From Clostridia bacterium (lineage in GTDB: Bacteria; Bacillota; Clostridia; Oscillospirales; Acutalibacteraceae), in assembly GCA_017430535.1 (NCBI GenBank), contig JAFRMR010000013.1, positions 248,001 through 312,000 of the forward strand: a stretch of 64,000 bases of DNA, written 5' to 3'. The stretch's first letter is position 1; each line of letters begins with the position of its first letter. Below are positions 40,548 to 49,704 of this stretch, piece after piece. The notes under the pieces are model-generated. The model ran no database searches, was not told the DNA's origin, and worked only from the letters and a program-made list of their open reading frames with translations. The translations under genes and the position numbers were made by a program.

Positions 40548-41504
40548 ATGCTCTTTAATCTTATACCGGCAAATATACTCGCGCCTGCTGCCGCAATATT
40601 CACCCCGTGCCTCTGCGCTCTGCTGCTCAGGCTGTTTTCCGGCAGGCTGCCCAAGGACCACGGCAGGGAGTTTGCCGTGGACGGTGAAAAATCCGCAGGC
40701 AAAATCAGAGGCGCCGGTATAGTTTTTGTTATATCTTTCATTATATGCGGCCTTGTTTTTATCCCCATAAGCCTTGAATACGGGCTTTACTATGCTCTCA
40801 TTTTCCTGGGAATGCTCTCCGGTTATCTTGATGACCGCAGCGAAAAGCCCTGGGGAGAGTATAAAAAAGGCGCCATAGACCTCCTTATTTCCGCAGGCAC
40901 AGCGGCGGCTTTCGTGTATTTCAACAGAGAGCTTACGGATATAAGCCTTTTCGGTCTTAAACTTCACATACCTACCGTTGTGTTCGGCGTAATCTGCGCC
41001 GTGCTTGTGTGGATGCTGATTAACGCCGTAAACTGCACCGACGGCATAGACGGCTTTTCATCCACCCTTGCCTGCGTTTCCTTTGTTTCACTTGCAGCGG
41101 TTATAATAATGAGAGGCGGGGATAAATCCGCCGCCTCAATGGTAGCCATTATGGCTCTTTCTCTTATTCCTTATCTTTGGAAAAACGCGGAGCCCAGCAC
41201 AATGATGATGGGTGATGCCGGCTCAAGGGCTCTGGGTCTGCTTATGGCAATTCTCGTTATGAAAACCGGCAATATTCTCCTTGTTGTTCCCCTTTGCCTT
41301 GTTATCTGCCTTGACGGCCTTATGGGTATTGCCAAGGTTTCAATCAGAAGGTTCCTGCGCATCAGAAACTTTATGGAGGGCATCCGCACTCCTCTTCACG
41401 ACCACGCAAGGAAAAACAAGGGCTGGTCAAACACTCAGGTTATCTACAGGTTCTGCATGCTTCAGATACTTGTTTCTCTTGTAACACTGCTTCTTATGCG
41501 GTGA
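40548..41504 (+). CDS. MraY/WecA-like polyprenyl-phosphate phosphosugar transferase
   Basis: 318 residues with about ten membrane segments. Catalytic motifs of the glycosyltransferase-4 superfamily: SGYLDDRSEKPWGEYKK, NAVNCTDGIDGFSS and MMMGDAGSRALG, ending with a PLHDHARKNKG loop where MraY proper has a His-rich HHHFE. It transfers a phospho-sugar to undecaprenyl phosphate. The altered loop and isolation from cell-wall genes suggest a MraY-like paralog for another polymer. It overlaps the 3' end of the convergent P-ATPase gene by 43 bases. Confidence 0.85.
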   Translation: MLFNLIPANILAPAAAIFTPCLCALLLRLFSGRLPKDHGREFAVDGEKSAGKIRGAGIVFVISFIICGLVFIPISLEYGLYYALIFLGMLSGYLDDRSEKPWGEYKKGAIDLLISAGTAAAFVYFNRELTDISLFGLKLHIPTVVFGVICAVLVWMLINAVNCTDGIDGFSSTLACVSFVSLAAVIIMRGGDKSAASMVAIMALSLIPYLWKNAEPSTMMMGDAGSRALGLLMAILVMKTGNILLVVPLCLVICLDGLMGIAKVSIRRFLRIRNFMEGIRTPLHDHARKNKGWSNTQVIYRFCMLQILVSLVTLLLMR

Positions 41505-43438
41505 AGCTTCAGCAGCCTTGCGGCGTTGAGCACGCTGATTATCATTGTGCCTACATCTGCGGCCACAGCCAGCCACATAGGGGCGGTTGCCGTAAACCCG
41601 GCAATTATCACCGCCGCCTTTACAAGTATTGCAAAAGCTATATTGAATTTAATTAAACCAAGCGTCCTTTTGCTGTGGTTGATTGTATCGTTCAGCCGCA
41701 TAAGGTCCGGCTGTGTGAGTATAACATCCGCAGCTTCTCCGGCGGCTTCGTTATCAAGGCCTATGGCAACCCCTACATCCGCCGCCGCAAGCACCGGGGC
41801 ATCATTTATGCCGTCGCCTATGTAAATAATACCGTCAGAGCCGTCTTTGAATGATTCAAGGGCGGCTGTTTTCTGCCCGGGCAGCAGGTTGCTTTCATAG
41901 GTATCAATGCCTGCCGCGGCGCAGATTTTTTCCGTTCTTTCCGCTGTATCTCCCGTGAGTACGGCGGTCTTTTTTATGCCGGATTTTTTAAGCAGGGCAA
42001 CAGCTTCGGCAGTATCCGGCCTCAGGTTATTCACTATGTCAATACATCCTGCGGCTCTGCCGCCTGCCGCCACATAAACAGGGGAGGGGGGCAGCAATGA
42101 AATATCGATATTCTCTTTTTCCATAAGCCTTCTGCCGCCGCAGAGGATAACGGTTTCGCCGCTTATTATCCTTGAACCGCCTCCGGGTATTTCGGCAAAA
42201 TCCCTCGTGCCTGTCATATCCGGTTCCCCGGCCCTTGCAATAATCGCTCTCGCTATGGGGTGGCCGGAATAGTATTCGCATTTTGCCGCAAGGGCAAGTA
42301 TCTCTTTTTCGCTGAATCCATCAGCCGGGGTTATTGCCCCCGCAACCGGCGTGCTGTCCGTAAGGGTACCGGTTTTGTCAAAGAGCACCGTATCCGCCTG
42401 AGCAAGGGATTCAATAAAATTATTGCCCTTGATTATGGTGCCGTTTTTGGCGCAGGCTCCCATAGCGGAAAGGAACGCCAGAGGAACACTGAGCACCACC
42501 GAACAGGGGCAGGATGCCACCAGTATCACCAGGGCTCTGTGAAGCCAGAGCGATACATCTCCCGTAATAATTGAGGGAATAATAAAAGCCAGCAGGGCAA
42601 TACCGATAATAACGGGTGTGTAAATCTTTGAAAACTTTTCGGTTATAAACTGAGCTTTTCCTTTTTTGGAGGCGGCCTCTTCCACAAGTGAAATTATCCT
42701 TGCCGCCCCGGACCGCTCCCTTGAGGTTGTTGCCTCATAGATAAGGGTGCCGTCCCCGTTCATACATCCCCCGGTGATTCTGCTGCCTTCTGCGGCCTCA
42801 ACGGGTATGCTCTCCCCGGTAACCGCAGATGTATCAATTGACGAAAAGCCGGAAATAACCATGCCGTCAACGGGTATTACCTCGTGGGGCAGCAGGGCCA
42901 GCTTCATGCCGGGCTCTATCATGGATGAATCAATATCCTCATAAGTTCCGTCCTCTTTCACAAGGTGGCCGGAATCATTGATTATGGCAAAAAGGGATGA
43001 AATTCTGCTCTTGCTTTTTTCGCTTGCGTAGTCCTCAAGGGCCTCGCCTATAAGGTATATCAGGGCAACCGCGGCGCCCTCCGCAAAATCCCCGGTGCAT
43101 ATTGCGGCGGTTACCGCAATAACCATAAGCAGGGAGGGGGTAATATTCTTTTTTATCAGCGCCTTAAAAGCGTTGACTGCCGTGGGTATGCCGCAGGCAA
43201 CGGCGCAAAGTATAAACAGCACGGCAGAAACCGCCGGGTTCAGCTTGGTAAGGTATTTTATTGCAAGGGCGGCAACAAACAGCACAGCTCCGCCGGCAAT
43301 CAGCACTTTTTCAAGTGCTTCATTTTCGCCGTGTTCTTCACCGCAGCTGCATAAGCTTTCATCTTCGCAATGATCATCACAGCAGCCGTGGGCGTGATTG
43401 TGTTCATGTTCATGCTCATGTTCATGCTTATCAGTCAT
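41462..43438 (-). CDS. Zn/Cd-type P1B ATPase
   Basis: 658 residues. A His/Glu/Cys-rich N-terminus (HEHEHEHEHNHAHGCC, then CSC) replaces the usual HMA domain. Core motifs: TGES actuator, the metal-binding SCPCSVVLSVP helix, DKTGTLT phosphorylation site, SGHP and GDGIND. Exports Zn(II), Cd(II) or similar. It overlaps the stop of the ArsR-family repressor by 8 bases, forming a classic cad/zia-type pair. Its 3' end also overlaps the convergent MraY-like gene. Confidence 0.95.
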   Translation of the reverse strand: MTDKHEHEHEHEHNHAHGCCDDHCEDESLCSCGEEHGENEALEKVLIAGGAVLFVAALAIKYLTKLNPAVSAVLFILCAVACGIPTAVNAFKALIKKNITPSLLMVIAVTAAICTGDFAEGAAVALIYLIGEALEDYASEKSKSRISSLFAIINDSGHLVKEDGTYEDIDSSMIEPGMKLALLPHEVIPVDGMVISGFSSIDTSAVTGESIPVEAAEGSRITGGCMNGDGTLIYEATTSRERSGAARIISLVEEAASKKGKAQFITEKFSKIYTPVIIGIALLAFIIPSIITGDVSLWLHRALVILVASCPCSVVLSVPLAFLSAMGACAKNGTIIKGNNFIESLAQADTVLFDKTGTLTDSTPVAGAITPADGFSEKEILALAAKCEYYSGHPIARAIIARAGEPDMTGTRDFAEIPGGGSRIISGETVILCGGRRLMEKENIDISLLPPSPVYVAAGGRAAGCIDIVNNLRPDTAEAVALLKKSGIKKTAVLTGDTAERTEKICAAAGIDTYESNLLPGQKTAALESFKDGSDGIIYIGDGINDAPVLAAADVGVAIGLDNEAAGEAADVILTQPDLMRLNDTINHSKRTLGLIKFNIAFAILVKAAVIIAGFTATAPMWLAVAADVGTMIISVLNAARLLKLHRIRSSVTRETSI

Positions 43439-43835
43439 CCTGTTTTCCGCCTCCCGTCTTGTGGATTATATGCTCAAGACCTATTTCAAGTATTTTTTCC
43501 ACATGCTCATCATCAAGGGAATAATACATCTCTTTGCCTTCACGCCTCGGGCGCACAAGCCCCGCCTGCCTCAGAATCCTCAGCTGGTGCGAAACCGCGC
43601 TCTGCCCCATGTTTAGGTGCTCCGAAAGGTGCAGCACGCACCTTTCCCCCGATGAAAGAGCAGTGAGTATCCTGATACGGGTAGAGTCACCGAATACCTT
43701 GAATACTTCAGCCAAGTCATACAGCAGGTCAATATCCGGTTCCGGGCATTTATCCGCCGCAGTGCAGATATGTGTATCCGCGCCGCTTGTCTTATTCTCT
43801 TTTTTTGCATTTTTTACGCTCTTGCTGTCAGCCAT
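43431..43835 (-). CDS. ArsR/SmtB-family metal-sensing repressor
   Basis: 134 residues. Winged helix with LSEHLNMGQSAVSHQLRIL and a C-terminal helix DDEHVEKILEIGLEHIIH carrying the alpha-5 Asp/His...Glu/His zinc-site pattern of SmtB/CzrA. An N-terminal C-x4-(D)-x-C segment (HICTAADKCPEPD) may add an alpha-3N cadmium/lead-type site. Represses the downstream P-ATPase until metal binds. The inverted repeat at 43941-43978, directly after the -10 box, is its probable operator. Confidence 0.93.
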   Translation of the reverse strand: MADSKSVKNAKKENKTSGADTHICTAADKCPEPDIDLLYDLAEVFKVFGDSTRIRILTALSSGERCVLHLSEHLNMGQSAVSHQLRILRQAGLVRPRREGKEMYYSLDDEHVEKILEIGLEHIIHKTGGGKQDD

Positions 43836-43940
43836 TTATCTCATCCTTATAATTCAGTAATTTGCAACCGGAAAGGTGGTTAAAGCACACCATCAGGTTA
43901 TCCGACCGAAACTTACAATTGATACACGCAGGTGAAATTT

Positions 43941-43978
43941 TAAATCAACATATGAATAATTGCTCATATGTTGATTTA
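43941..43978. promoter_or_regulatory. ArsR/SmtB operator, 15-bp perfect inverted arms
   Basis: TAAATCAACATATGA (43941-43955), 8-bp centre ATAATTGC, and the exact complement at 43964-43978. The inner ATATGA...TCATAT core is typical of zinc-sensor ArsR operators. It begins one base pair beyond the -10 box of the minus promoter. Confidence 0.8.
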
Positions 43979-44007
43979 AGTATACTCCCGATATTTCCTT
44001 TTGTCAA
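43979..44007 (-). promoter_or_regulatory. Promoter of the arsR/P-ATPase pair
   Basis: Minus strand: -35 TTGACA (44007-44002), 17-bp spacer, -10 TATACT (43984-43979). Confidence 0.8.
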
Positions 44008-44046
44008 CTTTTTTCAGCTGAAAGCCGAAAGTTTTTTAATTAATTA

Positions 44047-44075
44047 TTGCAACAAAAAATGATTTATTATATAAT
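44047..44075 (+). promoter_or_regulatory. Promoter of the apbE-rnf operon
   Basis: -35 TTGCAA (44047-44052), 17-bp spacer, -10 TATAAT (44070-44075), 36 bp before the apbE start. No other promoter-like sequence is obvious in the nine-gene run that follows. Confidence 0.65.
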
Positions 44076-44111
44076 ATAAAGTGGCAGATTTTGAGTAGGT
44101 GATTTTTGATT

Positions 44112-45110
44112 ATGAAGAAAACGGCGGGTATAATTGCATTTGCGCTGGTTGCCGCGGTTATTGCTTTTTTTGCCTTTACAGGGCAGGAAAAAGAGACAAC
44201 CTTTACCGCTATGGATACGGTTGTAACCTTAAAGCTCAGAGGTATCGGCGCAGGCAAACAGCTTGATGAAATAAAGGCCTTTGTCAGCGATTACAGCGAT
44301 AATGTAATCTCAAGGCACAGCAGCAGTTCCCGCATATCTTCTGTAAACAGCAAAGACTCAGGCAGGTTGGATGATGACCTTTCCGCTGATTTTGACCTTC
44401 TTTATTCTGTTTACCGTGACAGCGGCGGCGCTTTTGATTTTACCCTGGGCGCTCTCAGCGATTTGTGGGGTATAGGCACGCCCCGGGCGGCTGTGCCCTC
44501 TGCCGAAGATATTCAGCAGGTTCTGTCCCGCTGCGGAGCCGGTAAAACCGATTATAAAAACGGCGAAATAAAACTTCCCGAGGGCGCGGTTCTCGATCTC
44601 GGAGCCGCAGGCAAGGGAATGGCTCTTGATAAAATATCCGGGCTGCTTTCCGAAAACAGGATAATAAACCGGGGTGTAATTTCCCTCGGCGGCAGTATTC
44701 TTCTTTACGGCAAAAAGGGCGAAACATTTACAATAGGTATTCAGGACCCGGCCAAAAAGAATAACTACGCCGTTGTTCTGGAGCTTGGCCCCTGCTTTGT
44801 TTCCACCTCGGGCAGTTATGAAAGATATTTTGAAAAAGACGGAAAAAGGTATCACCATATATTCGATCCCGCAACGGGTTACCCTGCAGAGAGCGGACTT
44901 CTGAGCGTTACTGTCGTTTCACAGGACAGCGGTCTTTTATCCGATGCCCTTTCCACTGCCTGCTTTGTGCTGGGCTCCGAAAAGGGTATGGAGCTTGCCC
45001 GTAAATATAACTGTGAGGCCCTTTTTATAGATGAAAACGGCAATATTACCGTTTCGGATAATCTCAGAGAAAAAATTGAAATTGTTGACCCCGCATTTAC
45101 TTTGAGGTAA
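44112..45110 (+). CDS. apbE: FAD:protein FMN transferase
   Basis: ATG 44112 behind GAGTAGGTG; 332 residues with an N-terminal membrane or signal helix and no lipobox Cys. Motifs: TAMDTVVTLKLRG, FDFTLGALSDLWGIG, LDLGAAGKGMALDKI, INRGVISLGGSILLYG and the metal-binding SDALSTACFVLG. It attaches FMN covalently to Thr residues in SGAT-type motifs, as found in RnfD and RnfG encoded in the same operon. First gene of the operon. Confidence 0.95.
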   Translation: MKKTAGIIAFALVAAVIAFFAFTGQEKETTFTAMDTVVTLKLRGIGAGKQLDEIKAFVSDYSDNVISRHSSSSRISSVNSKDSGRLDDDLSADFDLLYSVYRDSGGAFDFTLGALSDLWGIGTPRAAVPSAEDIQQVLSRCGAGKTDYKNGEIKLPEGAVLDLGAAGKGMALDKISGLLSENRIINRGVISLGGSILLYGKKGETFTIGIQDPAKKNNYAVVLELGPCFVSTSGSYERYFEKDGKRYHHIFDPATGYPAESGLLSVTVVSQDSGLLSDALSTACFVLGSEKGMELARKYNCEALFIDENGNITVSDNLREKIEIVDPAFTLR

Positions 45111-45113
45111 AAA

Positions 45114-45479
45114 ATGAAGCTTTTCGGAAAAACGGATTTTATCATAATTGCGCTGGTGCTTGCCGCCGCCGGGCTGTTTTTTGTGCTGAACGGTTCGGAT
45201 GACAAGGCTCTTACGGCGGATATAATTGTTGACGGTGAAATTATTGAATCCGTAAATCTCGACGAAATCACGGATAAAACCGAATTCCGGCCTGAGACCG
45301 CACCCCGGGTTGTGATATCGGCGGAGAACGGAGAGATTTTTTTTGAAGAAGCCGAGTGCAAAGATAAAATCTGCGTGCATACCGGTAAGCTGAGCCGCAA
45401 AGGAGATACGGCGGTCTGCCTGCCTGCAAAGACCGTAGTAAGCATACGGGGCTCGTCGGTTGACGCCGTAACCTATTGA
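45114..45479 (+). CDS. NusG domain II-containing membrane-anchored protein
   Basis: 121 residues, one membrane helix (about 8-24), then the NusG_II fold: ECKDKICVHTGKLSRKGDTAVCLPAKTVVSI with conserved cysteines. Common beside rnf or apbE genes in Clostridia, extracellular role unclear, possibly in cofactor insertion. Three bases after apbE. Confidence 0.88.
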   Translation: MKLFGKTDFIIIALVLAAAGLFFVLNGSDDKALTADIIVDGEIIESVNLDEITDKTEFRPETAPRVVISAENGEIFFEEAECKDKICVHTGKLSRKGDTAVCLPAKTVVSIRGSSVDAVTY

Positions 45480-45480
45480 T

Positions 45481-46065
45481 ATGAATAAAAACACAAATTA
45501 CAGAATTGCGCTTACCGCAGTGCTCTGCGCTCAGGCGGTGGCCCTGAGCTTTTTTGAAAATCTTATACCGCCTCTGCCCTTTATGCCCCCCGGCGCAAAG
45601 CCCGGATTTTCAAACCTTATCACGATGTTTGCAGCCGGCAGCCTTGGCTTTTCTCAGGCCCTTATAATAACGGCCGTAAAAAGCGGGTTCGCTTTTATCA
45701 CAAGAGGCGCCACGGCGGCGGCAATGAGCTTTTCCGGCGGTCTGCTTTCAACTATAGCAATGTATTTTCTTATGAAATACGCAAAGAAATACATCGGCAT
45801 TGTGGGAGTTTCAGTAATAAGCGCTCTTTGCCATAACGCAGGTCAGCTTATTACATCCTGCATAATCACAGGCACCTCAAAAACCCTTTATTACGCTCCC
45901 GCTCTTGCGGTTTTCGGTGTGGTTACCGGAATTATCACCGGCGTAATATTCAGAATACTTATCCCGGCACTTGAAAAACAGAAAAAATATTTTTTGAAAT
46001 CCGATATACAGACAGGAGGAGATGAAAATGGCCAAGGGAACCAAGGGCGTTCTTACCGCGGTTAA
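45481..46065 (+). CDS. Gx transporter family membrane protein
   Basis: 194 residues with five or six membrane segments. MPPGAKPGFSNLITMFA, TRGATAAAMSFSGGLLS and SALCHNAGQLI match the Gx transporter/heptaprenyl-diphosphate-synthase-component-I family, an ECF-S-like group. It lies between the NusG-II protein and rnfC and overlaps rnfC by 38 bases. In Firmicutes this order recurs; substrate unknown, perhaps a flavin or quinone-related compound. Confidence 0.85.
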   Translation: MNKNTNYRIALTAVLCAQAVALSFFENLIPPLPFMPPGAKPGFSNLITMFAAGSLGFSQALIITAVKSGFAFITRGATAAAMSFSGGLLSTIAMYFLMKYAKKYIGIVGVSVISALCHNAGQLITSCIITGTSKTLYYAPALAVFGVVTGIITGVIFRILIPALEKQKKYFLKSDIQTGGDENGQGNQGRSYRG

Positions 46066-47377
46066 AAAGGTCAGGGGCGGCGTTAAAGTTGACCACAGAA
46101 AAAACACCGCCGATCTTGAAGTTGTAAGAATACCCACCCCTGCAAAGGTGGTTATACCTATGGCAATGCACATCGGCGCACCCTGTGAGCCGGTTGTGAA
46201 GGTCGGAGATACCGTTGCGGTGGGTCAGCTTATTGGTGACAGCGACAAGTTCGTAAGCGCACCCATTCACGCATCCGTTTCCGGCACCGTAACGGCGGTG
46301 GGCGATGTTAAGCTGCCCAACGGAATGATGTCAAAAGCCGTCACAATAGAATCCGACGGAGAGATGAGGCTCTGGGAGGGCATAAAGCCCCCGGTGGTTG
46401 AAACCCGTGAGGATTTCATCAAAGCCGTGCGTGACAGCGGCCTTGTAGGTCTGGGAGGTGCAGGTTTCCCCACCCACGTAAAGCTGAATTTTGACCCGTC
46501 AAAAGGTATTGATACCCTTGTTATCAATGCCGCGGAGTGCGAGCCGTATATCACCGTTGACTACCGTGAATGTATTGATAATTCCTGGGATATCCTTTCA
46601 GCTGTTTATACCATAAAGGAAATGCTGGGCTTCAAAAAGGTTGTAATAGCCGCTGAGGATAATAAACCCGAGGCCTTCAGAATTCTCAAAAGAATTGCCG
46701 ATGACCAGGCGGATACAGATGATGAAGTAAAGCTTATGGTGCTTGAATCCAAGTACCCCCAGGGCGCAGAGAAAATGATGGTTCAGTCCGCTACCGGCAG
46801 GAAAGTTCCCCCCGGAAAGCTTCCCGCAGATGTGGGCTGCGTGGTTATGAATGTTGCCTCCGTAGCATTCATTTCAAGATATCTCAAAACCGGCAAGCCC
46901 CTTGTAAGCCGTTCCCTTACCGTTGACGGCTCCGCAATCAAGGAGCCCAAAAATGTAAGAGTTCCCATCGGCACAAATATAGGCGATATCATCGAGTTCT
47001 GCGGCGGCTTCAGCAAAGAGCCCTACAAGCTCATAACCGGCGGGCCTATGATGGGCCTTGCCATTGTGGGCACGGATCTGCCCATACTCAAGCAGAATAA
47101 CGCCATCCTCGCTTTTGCCGAGGAGGATGCCCTGCTTAAAACCGAAACAGACTGCATACGCTGCGGCCGCTGCGCCATGGCGTGCCCCCTGAGCCTTACC
47201 CCCACAAATATTGTCAGGGCCGCCAAGGCAAGGGATGTTGATACAATGAAGCGCATAGGCGCCAATGTGTGTATGGAATGCGGCAGCTGCGCTTATTCCT
47301 GCCCCGCAGGCAAACCCCTGGTGCAGTATATGCGCCTTGCCAAAGCAATACTCAGAGAGGAGAGTGCAAAGAAATGA
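46028..47377 (+). CDS. rnfC: Rnf complex subunit C
   Basis: ATG 46028 after AGGAGGAG; 449 residues. N-terminal barrel-sandwich domain, then the NADH/FMN domain with GGAGFPTHVKLN and NAAECEPYITVDYRE, and two C-terminal [4Fe-4S] motifs (CIRCGRCAMACPLSLTP; CMECGSCAYSCPAGKPL). It is the NAD(H)-oxidising or reducing subunit of the ferredoxin:NAD+ oxidoreductase. Start overlaps the preceding gene; stop overlaps rnfD (ATGA). Confidence 0.97.
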   Translation: MAKGTKGVLTAVKKVRGGVKVDHRKNTADLEVVRIPTPAKVVIPMAMHIGAPCEPVVKVGDTVAVGQLIGDSDKFVSAPIHASVSGTVTAVGDVKLPNGMMSKAVTIESDGEMRLWEGIKPPVVETREDFIKAVRDSGLVGLGGAGFPTHVKLNFDPSKGIDTLVINAAECEPYITVDYRECIDNSWDILSAVYTIKEMLGFKKVVIAAEDNKPEAFRILKRIADDQADTDDEVKLMVLESKYPQGAEKMMVQSATGRKVPPGKLPADVGCVVMNVASVAFISRYLKTGKPLVSRSLTVDGSAIKEPKNVRVPIGTNIGDIIEFCGGFSKEPYKLITGGPMMGLAIVGTDLPILKQNNAILAFAEEDALLKTETDCIRCGRCAMACPLSLTPTNIVRAAKARDVDTMKRIGANVCMECGSCAYSCPAGKPLVQYMRLAKAILREESAKK

Positions 47378-48372
47378 TTGACGGTAAATTACTTCATGTA
47401 AGCGCATCTCCTCATTTCAGGTCAAAGGCAACCACAAAGAGCATAATGTTGGATGTTATCATTGCTCTTCTGCCTTCCCTTATAGCTTCCGTGGTTATTT
47501 TCGGCCTCAGGGCCCTTCTTGTTACCATAATTTCCGTTGCAACCTGCGTTCTTTCCGAATATGTTTTCAGAAAGCTCCTCAAGCGCAGCAACACAATTAC
47601 CGATTTAAGCGCCGTGGTCACCGGCCTTCTTCTGGCATTCAATATGCCCTCCGGCATTCCTCTGTGGATGGTTGCCATCGGCGGCGTATTTGCCATTGTT
47701 ATTGTTAAGCAGTGCTTCGGCGGCATCGGCCAGAATTTTGTCAACCCCGCCATTGCCGGCAGAATCTTTATGCTGCTTTCCTTCGGCAAAATGATGGAGT
47801 GGTCGGAGCCTATGGCCGGCATTATGAATATTACCGGCGTTGAGGCCATTTCCGGGGCAACTCCCCTTGCTGTTATGTCTTCCGGCGAAGGCTTGCTTCC
47901 CTCACTTATGGATATGTTCCTGGGTATCAGGGGCGGCTGCCTTGGCGAAACTTGTATTGCCGCAATAATCCTGGGCGGAATATATCTTGTGGCAAGGAAA
48001 GTTATCAAGCCCGTTATTCCTCTTTCATATATCGGCACGGTTGCCGTAATAATGATAATAGTTAAATTTACAAAAGGCTCAGACTGGAGCTTTGTTGCTT
48101 ATCAGCTTATGTCCGGCGGTCTGTTCCTCGGCGCCGTATTTATGGCAACGGATTATACCACCAGCCCCATCACCTTTACCGGTAAAATCATTTTCGGCGT
48201 CGGCTGCGGCCTGCTGACCTGCCTTATAAGGCTTTTCGGCTCCCTGCCCGAAGGTGTTTCATACTCAATAATCCTTATGAATGTTCTTTGCCCGCTTATT
48301 GAGAGATACACCACCCCCAAACCTTTCGGCACACCGAAAAAAGAAAAGAAGGAAGGGGAGGCGAAAGCATGA
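47374..48372 (+). CDS. rnfD: Rnf complex subunit D
   Basis: 332 residues from the ATG overlapping the rnfC stop. Multiple membrane helices; the FMN attachment motif is visible as EAISGATPLAV. The periplasm-facing covalent flavin is supplied by ApbE of this operon. Part of the ion-pumping membrane core. An in-frame ATG upstream within rnfC is not used. Confidence 0.97.
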   Translation: MIDGKLLHVSASPHFRSKATTKSIMLDVIIALLPSLIASVVIFGLRALLVTIISVATCVLSEYVFRKLLKRSNTITDLSAVVTGLLLAFNMPSGIPLWMVAIGGVFAIVIVKQCFGGIGQNFVNPAIAGRIFMLLSFGKMMEWSEPMAGIMNITGVEAISGATPLAVMSSGEGLLPSLMDMFLGIRGGCLGETCIAAIILGGIYLVARKVIKPVIPLSYIGTVAVIMIIVKFTKGSDWSFVAYQLMSGGLFLGAVFMATDYTTSPITFTGKIIFGVGCGLLTCLIRLFGSLPEGVSYSIILMNVLCPLIERYTTPKPFGTPKKEKKEGEAKA

Positions 48373-48956
48373 AAGTAATTAAAGAATTCATAGTTCCCAC
48401 CGTTATTCTTTTCGCAATCTGTTTTGTTGCCGCTCTGCTCCTCGGCCTTACAAATGATGTAACGGCGCCCAAAATTGCGGAAAACGCCGCAAAAGCTCAG
48501 CAGGAAGCCATGGCCTTCGTGCTCCCCGATGCGGCAGAGTTTGATGAAGAAGCCGCCGAAAACGAAAACGGAATTTATTACACCGCTTATGATAAGGACG
48601 GCAATGTTATCGGCTATGCCGTAACCGCCACAGGCAAAGGCGGATATGACGGCGATATTACCCTTATGGTAGGCATTACTGCAGATGGTGCGGTAAATGA
48701 GCTCCCCGACGGTTCCCCGGCAATCAGCTTCCTTGAAGAGAGCGAAACACCTTCAGTAGGCGGCAAGCTCAAAAAGAAAGCGGATTTCCTTGTGCAGTTT
48801 GCGGGCCTTACCGGTTCCGCCGCACTTACCAAAAACGGAGGCACCGTTGATGCCGTTACCGGAGCTACCAAAACATCCACCGGCATTACAGATGCAGTTA
48901 ATAACGCACTGCTCTGTTATTCAAAGATAAATAAGGAGGTGAGCGCAAATGGCTGA
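48369..48956 (+). CDS. rnfG: Rnf complex subunit G
   Basis: 195 residues, N-terminal membrane helix and an FMN-binding domain with DAVTGATKTSTGI, whose Thr carries covalent FMN. It relays electrons between the subunits. Overlaps rnfD by 4 and rnfE by 8 bases. Confidence 0.96.
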   Translation: MKVIKEFIVPTVILFAICFVAALLLGLTNDVTAPKIAENAAKAQQEAMAFVLPDAAEFDEEAAENENGIYYTAYDKDGNVIGYAVTATGKGGYDGDITLMVGITADGAVNELPDGSPAISFLEESETPSVGGKLKKKADFLVQFAGLTGSAALTKNGGTVDAVTGATKTSTGITDAVNNALLCYSKINKEVSANG

Positions 48957-49704
48957 GAAGAAATCCCTGGGCAAAGAATTCTCAAAAGGTATCATTAAAG
49001 AGAATCCGGTTCTCCGCCTTGTGCTCGGAACCTGCCCCACTCTGGCAACCTCCGTTTCGGTAACCAACTCAATCGGTATGGGTATTGCCGCAACAATGGT
49101 GCTTATATGCTCCAACATAGTAATATCCGCCCTGAGGAAGGTTATACCCTCAAAGATAAGAATACCCGCTTATATAGTTGTTATAGCTTCATTTGTTACA
49201 ATAGTTCAGATGCTTGTAAAGGCCTTTATCCCCGCTCTTAATGACGCTTTGGGAGTTTACCTTCCCCTTATAGTTGTTAACTGCATTATCCTGGGCAGAG
49301 CCGAAGCTTTCGCAGGCAAAAATTCCGTGCCCGCCTCCTTCCTGGACGGCCTCGGAATGGGCATCGGCTTCACCTTCGCCCTTGTGGTAATGGCCACAAT
49401 CCGCGAGGTGTTCGGCGCCGGCACTTTCCTTGACGGCATAGACAGCCTCACAAAGCTTTTCGGCGCAACTTCCTTTACCGGCTTCACAATTTTCAGCGAG
49501 CCCGTAGGTCTGTTGGTTATGGCTCCCGGCGGTTTCCTTGTATTCGGCCTTGTTATGGCGCTTGCCAATAAAGTGGCCGAGGGCAAAGGCAAGCCCAAGG
49601 CTGAGCTCAAAGGCTGCGCCGCCTGCCCCATGGCTCACAGCTGTTCCCTTATAGATACACAGGATTCCTGTGATAATACTGCAAAGGAGGAGGCAAAAGA
49701 ATGA
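48949..49704 (+). CDS. rnfE: Rnf complex subunit E
   Basis: 251 residues, six membrane helices. Conserved NPVLRLVLGTCPTLATS and LPLIVVNCIILGRAEAFA. The C-terminus has an added CAACPMAHSCSLIDTQDSC tail with four cysteines beyond the usual core. RnfA and RnfE are homologous and form the ion channel with a [2Fe-2S] cluster between them. Confidence 0.96.
   Translation: MAEKKSLGKEFSKGIIKENPVLRLVLGTCPTLATSVSVTNSIGMGIAATMVLICSNIVISALRKVIPSKIRIPAYIVVIASFVTIVQMLVKAFIPALNDALGVYLPLIVVNCIILGRAEAFAGKNSVPASFLDGLGMGIGFTFALVVMATIREVFGAGTFLDGIDSLTKLFGATSFTGFTIFSEPVGLLVMAPGGFLVFGLVMALANKVAEGKGKPKAELKGCAACPMAHSCSLIDTQDSCDNTAKEEAKE

Noticed and set aside
43380-43438. CATGTTCATG-type tandem repeats
   Set aside because: They encode the His/Glu-rich N-terminus of the P-type ATPase and need no separate explanation.
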